Assembly: GCF_001899645.1 (NCBI RefSeq)
Contig: NZ_MKVV01000016.1
Coordinates: 126,220-190,219 of the forward strand
Origin: Pseudonocardia sp. 73-21
GTDB taxonomy: Bacteria > Actinomycetota > Actinomycetes > Mycobacteriales > Pseudonocardiaceae
Direction: 5' to 3'
DNA length: 64,000 bases
The position numbers and the translations under genes were made by a program. Shown in pieces: positions 29,322 through 37,718 of the stretch; the first letter of the stretch is position 1, and each line of letters begins with the position of its first letter. Under the pieces are notes generated by a model that worked only from the letters and a program-made list of their open reading frames with translations, did not search any database and had not been told where the DNA came from.

Positions 29322-30507
29322 GACGCACCTCCACATCTCCCGCACCCGTCGACAGGGTGAGGACGAGCTCCTGACCGGACCGGGCGTTGTCGGCACCCAG
29401 GTCCTCGACGTCGAGCTTCGCGCCCGGCCCCGACACCTTCTGCCCGCCGAGCGACACGTCGCCGAGCCCGGCCGAGCCGTTCAGCTTCACGTCGGTGTCC
29501 GCGGGGACCAGCACCGTGAGGTCCCCGGCGCCCAGCGTCGCCGTGGTGGGCACCTGGCCGGTACCGCTCAGGGGGAGCTGCCGCAGATCCAGGGTGATGT
29601 CCCCCGCGGAGCGCTGGTAGACGGGCTGCAGCTGGGCGAGCGTGGTGGGGGTGGCGTTCAGATCGCCGAACCCACCGGCCTCCCACCGGTCCAGAGGAGC
29701 CGCGACGGCGGCCCAGGTGAGCGCGCTGAGCAGCAGCGCGATCGGGATCAGGCCCCGTCCGCTGCGGAGGAACGCGCCCACCACGAGCCCGGCGCCGATC
29801 ACCCCGAGCCCGACCCCGAGCACCAGCGGCACGTTCGACGCGACGAGCGCGCCCATGAGCAGGAGCAGCACGGCGGTGGCCGAGCCGGCCAGCAGCGCGA
29901 GCCCGAGGGTCACCGCGGTGACGGGGAACCGGCGCGGTCGCTCCGGGCGGGCCGGCGGCTGGGCCGGGCCGGGCTCGGGCAGGTCCCACGCGAACGGCGC
30001 GGCCCCCAGCGGATCCCAGGCCGGTGGTGTGGGTGCCGGGACGTCCTCCTTCACCAGCGACGGTCCGGGCGTGGCCGCCGTCGGCGCATCGGCGACCGGG
30101 CCGACCGGGCGGGGCACCCGGTCACCGCGGCTGCGGTGCAGCAGGAACAGCAGGGCCAGTACCGCCAGCGCCGGGACCACCACCCCGCCGCGGTCGCCGA
30201 ACAGGAACCCGATGCTCACCGCCGCGGCGACGGCCAACCCGACCACGAGGACCGGCCGGGGCCGGTGGGCCGGTGCGGCCGGGTCCTCGGGGGTCTCGGG
30301 CAGGGCGATCCAGCCCGCGATGTAGAGCGCCGCGCCGATACCGGTGAACGCCGCGGCCACGAACCCGATCCGGACGAGCACCGGATCGAGGTCGTAGCGG
30401 CGGGCGATCGCCGATGCCACACCGGCCACCTGACGGTCGTCGCGCGGCCGTGCGGGCCGCGTCTCCCACATCTCACGGAGCGTGCCGTGCACGTCGGTCC
30501 TGTTCAT
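29314..30507 (-). CDS. PspC-domain membrane protein with LiaF-like C-terminus
   Basis: A 397-residue protein. The PspC domain occupies residues 5-70 (QVAGVASAIARRYDLDPVLV, then IGFVAAAFTGIGAALYIAGW). Four or more further hydrophobic segments follow, then a C-terminal extracytoplasmic beta-rich domain (TATLGAGDLTVLVPADTDVK) resembling the LiaF/DUF2154-like cell-envelope stress domain. ATG at 30507 is chosen; the extra residues upstream are not PspC-like. It is divergent from the PspC-kinase gene across 101 bp, implying a shared envelope-stress module. Confidence 0.85.
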   Translation of the reverse strand: MNRTDVHGTLREMWETRPARPRDDRQVAGVASAIARRYDLDPVLVRIGFVAAAFTGIGAALYIAGWIALPETPEDPAAPAHRPRPVLVVGLAVAAAVSIGFLFGDRGGVVVPALAVLALLFLLHRSRGDRVPRPVGPVADAPTAATPGPSLVKEDVPAPTPPAWDPLGAAPFAWDLPEPGPAQPPARPERPRRFPVTAVTLGLALLAGSATAVLLLLMGALVASNVPLVLGVGLGVIGAGLVVGAFLRSGRGLIPIALLLSALTWAAVAAPLDRWEAGGFGDLNATPTTLAQLQPVYQRSAGDITLDLRQLPLSGTGQVPTTATLGAGDLTVLVPADTDVKLNGSAGLGDVSLGGQKVSGPGAKLDVEDLGADNARSGQELVLTLSTGAGDVEVRRG

Positions 30508-30608
30508 GGGAACGACTGTGCCGGGCACGCCACCCCCGGACCATCAGGGATGGCCCCGAGACGCCCCCGACCTTTCCCCGATGCCAGGGGCTTCCCGCCC
30601 GTGTGACC

Positions 30609-31889
30609 ATGGACGGCGTGACCAGCTCCGCACCCGCCGCGCCCGTCCGGGCCCGGCCACCGCTCGCCCGGCGGCGCAACGGCCGCTTCCTCGCGGGCGT
30701 CGCCGGCGGCGTGGCCGACCACCTCGGCGTCGACGTCCTCTGGGTGCGCGTCGGGTTCGTCGTGCTCACCGTGTTCGTCAGCGGGTCGGGGGCCATCGCC
30801 TACGGCCTGCTCTGGGTGTTCGTGAAGCAGGAACAGGCCGACGTCGCCCGCACCGCCGGCCGGGCCGAGCGCCAGCAGGCGTTCGGGCTCGCCGCGCTGG
30901 GCGTCGGGGCCGGGCTGGCCGCCAACGCCCTGGGCAACTCCGTGGTCGGCTGGGTCGTCGGGCCGCTGGGCGTGGCCGCCGCCGGTGCCGCGCTGGTCTG
31001 GCGCGAGGCCGACGAGTCGCAGCGCCGCCGCTGGACCGCGGGCGCGCGTTCGGGCATCACCGGGATGTCGGGCAGCGGCCGCACCGCGCTGCTGCGGGTC
31101 GTCGCGGGCGCGGTGTTCGTGGCCGCGGGCATCGGGGTGTTCCTGCTGGGACAGCTGCAGCTCGGGCAGGTGCAGTTCGCGCTGCTCGCCGTGGTGGCCA
31201 CGCTCGTCGGCGTCGGCGTGATCACGGTGCCGTGGTGGCTCAAGCTGGTGCGCGACCTCGGGGAGGAGCGTCGCGAGCGCATCGTCGAGGCCGAGCGGGC
31301 CGAGATCGCCGCTCACCTGCACGACTCGGTGCTGCAGACGCTCGCGCTGATCCAGCGCCAGTCCGACCAGCCCCGGGAGGTGCTGCGGCTGGCGCGCGGC
31401 CAGGAACGCGAGCTGCGCCACTGGCTGTACGGGGCATCGGGGTATGGGCGAGTCGGGCGGGCCGGGGAGCCGGGCCTGGACACCGGCCTGTCCGCCGCGA
31501 TCACCACCGCCGCGGCCGAGGTGGAGGACACCTACGCCATCGACGTCCGGCCCGTCGTGGTCGGCGACCGCCCCCTCGACGACGACCTGCGCGCCCTCGT
31601 ACTGGCCGCCCGCGAGGCGATGGTCAACGCGGCCAAGCACGCGAAGGTCACCGAGGTGAGCGTGTACGTGGAGGTCGAACCCGGGGAGGTGCACGTGTTC
31701 GTCCGGGACCGGGGCGTCGGCTTCGACGCCGACGACGTGCCCGGTGACCGGCACGGCCTCGCCGATTCCGTGCACGGCAGGATGGAGAGGCACGGCGGCA
31801 CCGTGCGGCTGCGCAGCACGCCGGGTGAGGGCACCGAGGTGCAGTTGAGGATGCCGGTGGCGGAAGCAGAGCAGGAGAGTGGACAGTGA
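30609..31889 (+). CDS. PspC-domain sensor histidine kinase (LiaS-like)
   Basis: A 426-residue kinase. Residues 20-75 are a PspC domain (GRFLAGVAGGVADHLGVDVL), with TM segments to about residue 215. The HisKA_3 dimerisation helix has the H-box AEIAAHLHDSVLQTL, with phosphoacceptor His238. The HATPase domain shows AREAMVNAAKHAK and RDRGVGFDADDV. Start ATG at 30609 (GTG at 30618 is possible). Stop overlaps the response-regulator start by 4 nt (GTGA at 31886). It senses envelope conditions, probably together with the divergent PspC protein. Confidence 0.9.
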   Translation: MDGVTSSAPAAPVRARPPLARRRNGRFLAGVAGGVADHLGVDVLWVRVGFVVLTVFVSGSGAIAYGLLWVFVKQEQADVARTAGRAERQQAFGLAALGVGAGLAANALGNSVVGWVVGPLGVAAAGAALVWREADESQRRRWTAGARSGITGMSGSGRTALLRVVAGAVFVAAGIGVFLLGQLQLGQVQFALLAVVATLVGVGVITVPWWLKLVRDLGEERRERIVEAERAEIAAHLHDSVLQTLALIQRQSDQPREVLRLARGQERELRHWLYGASGYGRVGRAGEPGLDTGLSAAITTAAAEVEDTYAIDVRPVVVGDRPLDDDLRALVLAAREAMVNAAKHAKVTEVSVYVEVEPGEVHVFVRDRGVGFDADDVPGDRHGLADSVHGRMERHGGTVRLRSTPGEGTEVQLRMPVAEAEQESGQ

Positions 31890-32542
31890 CCGATCCGATC
31901 CGGGTCTTCCTCGTCGACGACCACGCACTGTTCCGCTCGGGGGTGCGCGCCGAGCTCGACCGCAGCGTCCCCGACCTCACGGTGGTGGGCGAGGCCGGCT
32001 CCGTCGACGAGGCGGTAGCGGGGATCCGGCACATCAAGCCCGACGTGGTGCTGCTCGACGTCCACATGCCCGACGGCGGCGGCGCGGAGGTCCTCCGCCA
32101 GCTGCGCCCCGAGCTGCCCGACGTGGTGTTCCTGGCCCTGAGCGTGTCGGACGCGGCCGAGGACGTCATCGCGGTCATCCGGGCGGGGGCCCGCGGCTAC
32201 GTCACGAAGACGATCTCCGGGCGCGAGCTGGCCGACGCCGTGCACCGCGTGAAGTCCGGCGACGCGGTGTTCTCGCCACGCCTGGCCGGGTTCGTGCTCG
32301 ACGTGTTCTCCGACCGGCCGGGGGCGGCCCCGCCCGGCGACCCCGAGCTCGACCTGCTGACCCGCCGCGAGCGCGACGTCCTGCGGCTGCTCGCGCGCGG
32401 TTACGCCTACAAGGAGATCGCGGGCGAGCTGTTCATCTCCGTGAAGACGGTGGAGACGCACGTGTCGAGCGTGCTGCGCAAGACCCAGCTGTCGAACCGC
32501 TACGAGCTGTCGCGGTGGGCCTCGGACCGGCGCCTGGTCTGA
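31886..32542 (+). CDS. NarL/LuxR-type response regulator
   Basis: A 218-residue partner of the PspC kinase. The receiver has intact acidic residues (LVDDHALF), phosphoacceptor Asp58 in VVLLDVHMP, the conserved Ser in ALSVSDA, and Lys in GYVTKTISG. The LuxR HTH at the C-terminus is LTRRERDVLRLLARGYAYKE, then LFISVKTVETHVSSVLRKTQ. Its stop (32540-32542) is in a 10-bp segment that is duplicated with an 11-bp period. Confidence 0.93.
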   Translation: MTDPIRVFLVDDHALFRSGVRAELDRSVPDLTVVGEAGSVDEAVAGIRHIKPDVVLLDVHMPDGGGAEVLRQLRPELPDVVFLALSVSDAAEDVIAVIRAGARGYVTKTISGRELADAVHRVKSGDAVFSPRLAGFVLDVFSDRPGAAPPGDPELDLLTRRERDVLRLLARGYAYKEIAGELFISVKTVETHVSSVLRKTQLSNRYELSRWASDRRLV

Positions 32543-32554
32543 CGCTGGTCTGAC
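32534..32554. repeat. 11-bp direct duplication across a stop codon
   Basis: CTGGTCTGAC occurs at 32534 and 32545, so the TGA of the response regulator (32540) is repeated at 32551 in another frame. Only two copies. Confidence 0.7.
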
Positions 32555-32617
32555 CTGGGGTCCGTGTGGACGACGCGCGCACGAATGGGGTGTCAGCGGG
32601 TGCGGGCCAGCCGCCCG

Positions 32618-33568
32618 TCACCCGAGCAGGCCGCTGACCAGCCCACCCACGAGGGACGTGACGGGCTGGGTGACCGGCTGCAGCGCCGAGGTGACGGGCT
32701 GGGTGACCGTGTCGACCGTCGGGCCGAGCGCCTTGCCGGCACCGGAGACGGTGGTGCCGAGGCCCGAGACGGCGCCGCCGACCGGGCCGGGCATGGCGCC
32801 GCCGACGTTGTCCACCGCGCCACCGGCCGCCCCGGTGAGGGAGGTGACGGTGCCGTCCACGCCGCTGCTGCTCGGGGTGCCGCCCGTCGTGCCGCCGCTG
32901 CCGCCGGAGTTGCCGCCGCCGGTGGTGCCGCCCGTGCCGGAGCCGCCACCGGTGGAGCCGGTCGGGCTCCCGGTGCCGCTGCTCTTCGCCGGGGTGCCGG
33001 TGGAGGGGGCCTTCGCGGTGGTCCCGGGCTTCGCCGCGCCGTCGGAGCTGCCGGCGAGCGCGCTCGGGAACGCCACGGGCACCCAGGACGACGGTGCCCC
33101 GGCGCCGGCGTCGAGGCCGCCGGTGTTGGCGGCCGGGGAGATCGCGACGGTGGGTGTGCTGCCGGCGTCGGCCGTGCCGTCGAGGATGCCATGGCCGGCG
33201 TAGGGGCCCGTGGCGGAGTCCTGGTCGGCCGGGGTGTCGGTGAGCACCGTGGCTCCGAAGACGGACCCTGCGGCCAGCAGCGAGCCTGCGGCGATGGTCC
33301 CACCCTTCACGGTCCGGCGGGTGACCGGCGCGGTGCGGGGCACCAGGGTGGTCTCGTCCTCCGCCTGCGAGGCGCGCGGCTTCAGCGGGCGGTCCAGCGC
33401 GTGCGTGGCCCGGCCCTCACGGCGCAGCAGGCTCCCCACCGACAGGGGTGCGCTGTCCAGGCTGTCGTGGGCCTTGACCGGCACCGGAGCGTTGCGGCGC
33501 AGGATGTCGGCGACCGTGAGTACGGTCGCGGACGACCGGGACCCACCGGCGGACGCGAACTGAGCCAC
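32618..33568 (-). CDS. Exported or membrane-anchored Ser/Gly/Thr-rich protein
   Basis: A 316-residue protein of unknown function. Residues 1-85 are basic and probably cytoplasmic (VAQFASAGGSRSSATVLTVA); one TM or signal-anchor segment is KGGTIAAGSLLAAGSVFGAT near residue 90-110. The remaining ~200 residues are low-complexity Gly/Ser/Thr and Val/Thr repeats with TQPVTS copies near the end. The GTG at 33568 has a good SD (AAAGGGGGA). It resembles actinobacterial envelope-linker proteins but has no recognised domain. Confidence 0.7.
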   Translation of the reverse strand: MAQFASAGGSRSSATVLTVADILRRNAPVPVKAHDSLDSAPLSVGSLLRREGRATHALDRPLKPRASQAEDETTLVPRTAPVTRRTVKGGTIAAGSLLAAGSVFGATVLTDTPADQDSATGPYAGHGILDGTADAGSTPTVAISPAANTGGLDAGAGAPSSWVPVAFPSALAGSSDGAAKPGTTAKAPSTGTPAKSSGTGSPTGSTGGGSGTGGTTGGGNSGGSGGTTGGTPSSSGVDGTVTSLTGAAGGAVDNVGGAMPGPVGGAVSGLGTTVSGAGKALGPTVDTVTQPVTSALQPVTQPVTSLVGGLVSGLLG

Positions 33569-33704
33569 TGCGTGGGTCCCCCTTTGGAGTGAACGAACTG
33601 TCGAATGTCTACCGGATGCGCACGCTCTGCGCCAAGTTCCATTCGTCCGTTCACCGCCGTTCACTCGAACGGTGCATCTCCGCTCGTCGAACGTGGTCGA
33701 CCGC

Positions 33705-34430
33705 TCAGCCGATGGAGACGATCTGGAACGCCTCGGCGAGCGTGCCCTCGGGCAGGTCGAACCGGCGGGCGACGAGGCCGGCCATGCCGCGCAGGCGCCC
33801 CTCCAGGTCGTCCATGTGGGCCGTCTGGGAGGTGTGCGCGAGCAGCGCGGCGATCTTCCGGTCCATCGTGGCGGTGACGTCGACGACGTGGTCGGTGCGC
33901 TCCTCGGGGGCCGCCATGATCCACATCTCGGGAACGGTCCAGGCCTCGAGGCCCTCGTCGGCGAGCAGTTCGGGGTGGGCGAAGGGGTTGCGCGCGTCGG
34001 GGTAGACGGCGGCGAGGGCGGCCTCGCCCGCGGCGCGGTGGTCGGGGTGCGAGGCGCCGACCCGCTTCCAGTAGATCTCCGGCGACTGCGTGAGCACCCG
34101 CTGGGGCCGCACGCGGCGGATCTCCCGGCTGATGTCGCGCCGCAGCTCGACGCTCGGCGTCAGCCGGCCGTCGGGGTAGTGCAGGAACGTGACGTCCTGG
34201 ACGCCCACCTCCTTGGCCGCGGCGAGCTGCTCGGCCTCACGCAGCGGGGCCATGTCCGCACGCGGGGTGTCGTCGAAGCCACCGGCGTCGCCGGAGGTGC
34301 AGATGCAGTAGGAGACCTCGATGCCGGCCTGCGTCCAGGACGCGACGGTGGCGGCCGCGCCGAAGTCGACGTCGTCGGGGTGGGCGGTGACGACGAGGAC
34401 GCGCTCGACGTCGGTCAGGGGTGTGGGCAC
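33705..34430 (-). CDS. PIG-L family N-acetyl deacetylase
   Basis: A 241-residue metal-dependent deacetylase of the LmbE/PIG-L fold, the family that includes MshB and Mca of mycothiol metabolism. Zinc ligands are in TAHPDD (His17, Asp19 and Asp20 region) and GASHPDHRAAG. The GTG at 34430 is supported by a TACTGT hexamer 6 nt upstream (leaderless spacing), which also explains the absent SD. Substrate may be a GlcNAc-linked metabolite, but the exact one cannot be told. Confidence 0.9.
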   Translation of the reverse strand: MPTPLTDVERVLVVTAHPDDVDFGAAATVASWTQAGIEVSYCICTSGDAGGFDDTPRADMAPLREAEQLAAAKEVGVQDVTFLHYPDGRLTPSVELRRDISREIRRVRPQRVLTQSPEIYWKRVGASHPDHRAAGEAALAAVYPDARNPFAHPELLADEGLEAWTVPEMWIMAAPEERTDHVVDVTATMDRKIAALLAHTSQTAHMDDLEGRLRGMAGLVARRFDLPEGTLAEAFQIVSIG

Positions 34431-34436
34431 GGAGGA

Positions 34437-34442
34437 ACAGTA
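34437..34442 (-). promoter_or_regulatory. Probable -10 hexamer of the PIG-L gene
   Basis: TACTGT on the minus strand, 6 nt upstream of the GTG at 34430; leaderless spacing. Confidence 0.45.
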
Positions 34443-34446
34443 CGGG

Positions 34447-34764
34447 TCAGAGTTCGCCCCGGAACTGCTTGCGGGTGGTGCCGAGGGACTGCTGGGCGGC
34501 GATGCCCGCGCCGCCACCGAGGATCAGGCCGATGATGTCCGGGCCGATGCCTCCGTTGGTGAACAGCAGCCCGATCAGCGCGACGCCCGCGGTGCCGCCC
34601 GCCACCTTCCAGCGGCCGGAGACGTAGTCGGCCGTGGCGCCGCCGGAGACGCCGCGCTTGCGCGCCGCGTTGTTCAGCATCGCCAGGTAGCCGACGTGCC
34701 CCAGCGCCGCGAGCAGCCCGACGAGGGCCACCACGAACGCGACGATCCCGATCAGAGTTCCCAT
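34447..34764 (-). CDS. Small two-TM membrane protein
   Basis: A 105-residue membrane protein with hydrophobic N-terminal (GIVAFVVALVGLLAALGHVG) and C-terminal (TAGVALIGLLFTNGGIG, IIGLILGGGAGIAA) segments and a short basic loop (NNAARKRGVSGG). ATG at 34764 is preferred; GTG at 34773 would add three codons. It follows the chorismate mutase gene at 53 bp with a 13-bp tandem repeat in the gap. Function unknown. Confidence 0.7.
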   Translation of the reverse strand: MGTLIGIVAFVVALVGLLAALGHVGYLAMLNNAARKRGVSGGATADYVSGRWKVAGGTAGVALIGLLFTNGGIGPDIIGLILGGGAGIAAQQSLGTTRKQFRGEL

Positions 34765-34770
34765 GGACTC

Positions 34771-34796
34771 CACTGTGCCACTTCACTGTGCCACTC
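34771..34796. repeat. 13-bp tandem duplication upstream of a start codon
   Basis: Two copies of CACTGTGCCACT(T/C), at 34771 and 34784, lie between the chorismate mutase stop (34818) and the start of the small membrane protein (34764). On the minus strand the copies contain GTGA/GTGG. Confidence 0.75.
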
Positions 34797-34817
34797 CGCG
34801 GCCGCGCGGCGGCGGCG

Positions 34818-35105
34818 TCAGCGGCCGCCGAGCCGCCCCCGGCCCAGCCGCAGCAGGATCATGCCGAGCTCCCGGCCGTCCGTGCCCAGCTCGCCGAACT
34901 TGTTGAGCACCGTCATCTCGCGGTTGTAGACGATCCGGGGGCCACCGGCGGCCATCCGCGCGCGGCCGACGCGCTGCGAGACCTCGCTGCGGCGTTTGAT
35001 CAGCCGCAGGATCTCCGCGTCGAGCTCGTTGATCTCGTCGCGGTAGGACAGGATCTGCTGCTCGGTGAGCGTGTCGTCGGCGGGGACACCGGTCGTGTCG
35101 GGCAT
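34818..35105 (-). CDS. Chorismate mutase (AroQ type)
   Basis: A 95-residue all-helical enzyme converting chorismate to prephenate for phenylalanine and tyrosine synthesis. The helix IQEL-type segment INELDAEILRLIKRRSEVSQ, then VGRARMAAGGPRIVYNRE, matches the secreted/cytosolic AroQ-delta form of actinobacteria (Rv0948c), which depends on a DAHP synthase partner for full activity. The start ATG at 35105 gives MPDTTGVPADD. No signal peptide. It is divergent from uvrD, as in mycobacteria. Confidence 0.85.
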   Translation of the reverse strand: MPDTTGVPADDTLTEQQILSYRDEINELDAEILRLIKRRSEVSQRVGRARMAAGGPRIVYNREMTVLNKFGELGTDGRELGMILLRLGRGRLGGR

Positions 35106-35311
35106 CGCTTCCTCCTGGTGTCGGGTCCTGGCCCCGCGCCCATGGAAGAGCCCCGGGTCCATGTGGACTCCGGGGCGTCGTGGGGGCTGGTCAGCAGGCC
35201 ACGGGAACCGGAACCCGGTACCCGTAGAAAAACTGCCCGTTGATCAGTAGCACGACGTCAGTGTGCCACAGCGCAGGACTGTCGGGGAGGCTCGGTACTC
35301 TTTCGAACACG

Positions 35312-37714
35312 ATGAGTGCGCTGTTCGAACTACCCGGCCAGACCTCCGCCGAGCCCGCCACCGCCCGTGGCGCGGCCCTGCTGGAGGGGCTCAACCCACG
35401 CCAGCGCGAGGCGGTGGTGCACGCGGGCTCGCCGCTGCTCATCGTCGCGGGTGCGGGGTCGGGCAAGACGCGTGTGCTCACCCACCGCATCGCCTGGCTG
35501 CTCGCCGAGCGGCACGTCCATCCCGGCGAGGTCATGTCCATCACCTTCACCAACAAGGCCGCGGCCGAGATGAAGGAGCGCGTCGACGCGCTGGTGGGCC
35601 GGCGGGCCAACGCGATGTGGGTGTCCACGTTCCACTCGATGTGCGTGCGCATCCTGCGCCGTGAGGCCCAGCACCTGGGCGTGCGCAGCGCGTTCTCCGT
35701 CTACGACGCCGACGACACGCGCCGGCTCATCGCGCTGGTCTCCCGCGATCTGGAGCTCGACGCGAAGAAGTACGCCCCGCGGGCCGTCGCCGCGCAGATC
35801 TCGAACCTCAAGAACGAGCTCCTGGGCCCCGACGACGCCGTCGAGCGCGCCACCAACGCCTACGAGCGCACGGTCGCGCAGGTCTACGGCGTCTACCAGG
35901 CCCGGCTGCGCACGGCCAACGCCTTCGACTTCGACGACCTGATCATGGAGACGGTCTCGCTGCTGCAGCGGCTGCCCGCCGTGGCCGAGTACTACCGGCG
36001 GCGCTTCCGCCACGTGATGGTCGACGAGTACCAGGACACCAACCACGCGCAGTACGTGCTGGTCCGCGAGCTGGTGGCCCCCGCGGTCCCCGGCGCGGCG
36101 CCGGGGGAGCTGTGCGTCGTCGGCGACTCCGATCAGTCGATCTACGCGTTCCGCGGTGCCAACATCCGCAACATCATCGAGTTCGAGAAGGACTTCCCCG
36201 ACTCGCGCACCATCCTGCTGGAGCAGAACTACCGCTCCACCCAGCGCATCCTCTCGGCGGCCAACGCGGTCATCGCCCGCAACCCCGACCGCCGCGACAA
36301 GCGGCTGTGGTCCGAGCAGGGCGACGGGGAGAAGGTGGTCGGCTACGTCGCCGACAACGAGCACGACGAGGCCGCGTTCGTCGCGCAGGAGATCGACCGG
36401 CTGGTCGATTCCGGTGACTACCGCAACTCCGACGTCGCGATCTTCTACCGCACCAACTCGCAGTCCCGGGTCTTCGAGGACGTGTTCGTGCGGGTCGGGC
36501 TGCCCTACAAGGTGGTCGGCGGCACGCGGTTCTACGAGCGCAAGGAGATCCGCGACGCGCTCGCGTACCTGCGGGTGCTGTCCAACCCCGAGGACACGGT
36601 CAGCCTGCGCCGCATCCTCAACGTGCCCAAGCGCGGCATCGGTGACCGCGCCGAGGAGCTCGTGGCGTCCTACGCCGACCGGGAGCGCATCTCGTTCGCC
36701 GCGGCGCTGCGCATCGCGGCCGAGCAGCCGCCGACCGGAGCGAACGCGGAGGGCGCATCGGCACAGCGGATCCCGTCGCTAACCACCCGGTCGCAGCGCT
36801 GCATCGCCGGCTTCGTCCGCATCCTCGACGAGCTGGGTGAGCTGCTGGAGCGCGGCGAGGCCACGGCCGAGCTGCTGGAGGCGATCTACGCCAAGACCGG
36901 CTACACCGACGAGCTGGAGGCCAGCGAGGACGCGCAGGACGGGTCGCGGCGCGACAACCTCGCCGAGCTGGTCACGGTGGCGCGGGAGTTCGCCGGCGAC
37001 GCGGCCGTGGCCGACGCGGCCGTCGCCCCGGAGTTCGCTCAGCAGGATTTCGATGGCGGCGAGCCGGAGCCCGGCGTCCCCGAGCCGGGTTCGCTCGCGG
37101 CCTTCCTCGAGCGGGTGGCCCTGGTCGCCGACGCCGACTCCATCCCCGACAACGACGAGGGCATGGTCACGCTGATGACCCTGCACACCGCCAAGGGCCT
37201 GGAGTTCCCGGTCGTGTTCGTCACCGGCTGGGAGGACGGCGTGTTCCCGCACATGCGGGCCATGGGCGATCCGGCCGAGCTGGCCGAGGAGCGGCGGCTG
37301 GCCTACGTCGGCATCACCCGCGCGCGGGAGCGCCTCTACATCTCCCGCGCCATGATCCGGTCGTCGTTCGGGCAGCCCAACGCCAACCCGGCGTCGCGGT
37401 TCCTGGGCGAGGTGCCGGGCGACCTGGTCGACTGGCGGCGCTCGGAGCCCGAACGCTCGGCCCCCGTCGGCCGGTTCGGCTTCGGTAAGCGGCCGAACGC
37501 CACCGACCGCGGCAGCTGGAACGTGCCGAAGGCGTCCATGGCCCCGTCGCTGAGCCTGGACGTGGGCGATCGCGTCAACCACGACAAGTACGGCCTGGGC
37601 ACGGTCGTGGCGTCCGACGGCACCGGCGTGCGCGCCACCGTCACCATCGACTTCGGCAGCGCGGGCACCGTGCGGCTGATGTTGATCGGCGGCGTGCCGA
37701 TGCAGAAGCTCTGA
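35312..37714 (+). CDS. uvrD1: UvrD/PcrA-type SF1 DNA helicase
   Basis: An 800-residue superfamily 1A helicase with all motifs: Q-motif LNPRQREAV, Walker A AGAGSGKTRVL near residues 47-57, motif Ia TFTNKAAAEMKER, motif II VDEYQDTN, motif III GDSDQSIYAFRGA, motif IV EQNYRST, motif V TLHTAKGLEF, motif VI YVGITRARERLY. It unwinds DNA in nucleotide excision repair and replication restart. The C-terminal tail (HDKYGLGTVVASDGTG) is the Tudor-like domain that contacts RNA polymerase in PcrA. The ATG at 35312 is chosen; upstream in-frame residues are not conserved. A TACTCT hexamer lies 10 nt before it. Confidence 0.95.
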   Translation: MSALFELPGQTSAEPATARGAALLEGLNPRQREAVVHAGSPLLIVAGAGSGKTRVLTHRIAWLLAERHVHPGEVMSITFTNKAAAEMKERVDALVGRRANAMWVSTFHSMCVRILRREAQHLGVRSAFSVYDADDTRRLIALVSRDLELDAKKYAPRAVAAQISNLKNELLGPDDAVERATNAYERTVAQVYGVYQARLRTANAFDFDDLIMETVSLLQRLPAVAEYYRRRFRHVMVDEYQDTNHAQYVLVRELVAPAVPGAAPGELCVVGDSDQSIYAFRGANIRNIIEFEKDFPDSRTILLEQNYRSTQRILSAANAVIARNPDRRDKRLWSEQGDGEKVVGYVADNEHDEAAFVAQEIDRLVDSGDYRNSDVAIFYRTNSQSRVFEDVFVRVGLPYKVVGGTRFYERKEIRDALAYLRVLSNPEDTVSLRRILNVPKRGIGDRAEELVASYADRERISFAAALRIAAEQPPTGANAEGASAQRIPSLTTRSQRCIAGFVRILDELGELLERGEATAELLEAIYAKTGYTDELEASEDAQDGSRRDNLAELVTVAREFAGDAAVADAAVAPEFAQQDFDGGEPEPGVPEPGSLAAFLERVALVADADSIPDNDEGMVTLMTLHTAKGLEFPVVFVTGWEDGVFPHMRAMGDPAELAEERRLAYVGITRARERLYISRAMIRSSFGQPNANPASRFLGEVPGDLVDWRRSEPERSAPVGRFGFGKRPNATDRGSWNVPKASMAPSLSLDVGDRVNHDKYGLGTVVASDGTGVRATVTIDFGSAGTVRLMLIGGVPMQKL

Positions 37715-37718
37715 GGGA

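Noticed and set aside
29103..29396. Longer 97-residue version of the small membrane protein
   Set aside because: It would start deep inside the PspC gene; the GTG at 29321 with 8-nt overlap is more plausible.
35148..35178. Hairpin upstream of the chorismate mutase gene
   Set aside because: Stem has a bulge and low length; could not be separated from chance GC pairing.
35302..35332. Possible LexA box upstream of uvrD (TCGAAC and GTTCGA nearby)
   Set aside because: The half-sites are not spaced by 4 nt, and one lies inside the coding sequence.
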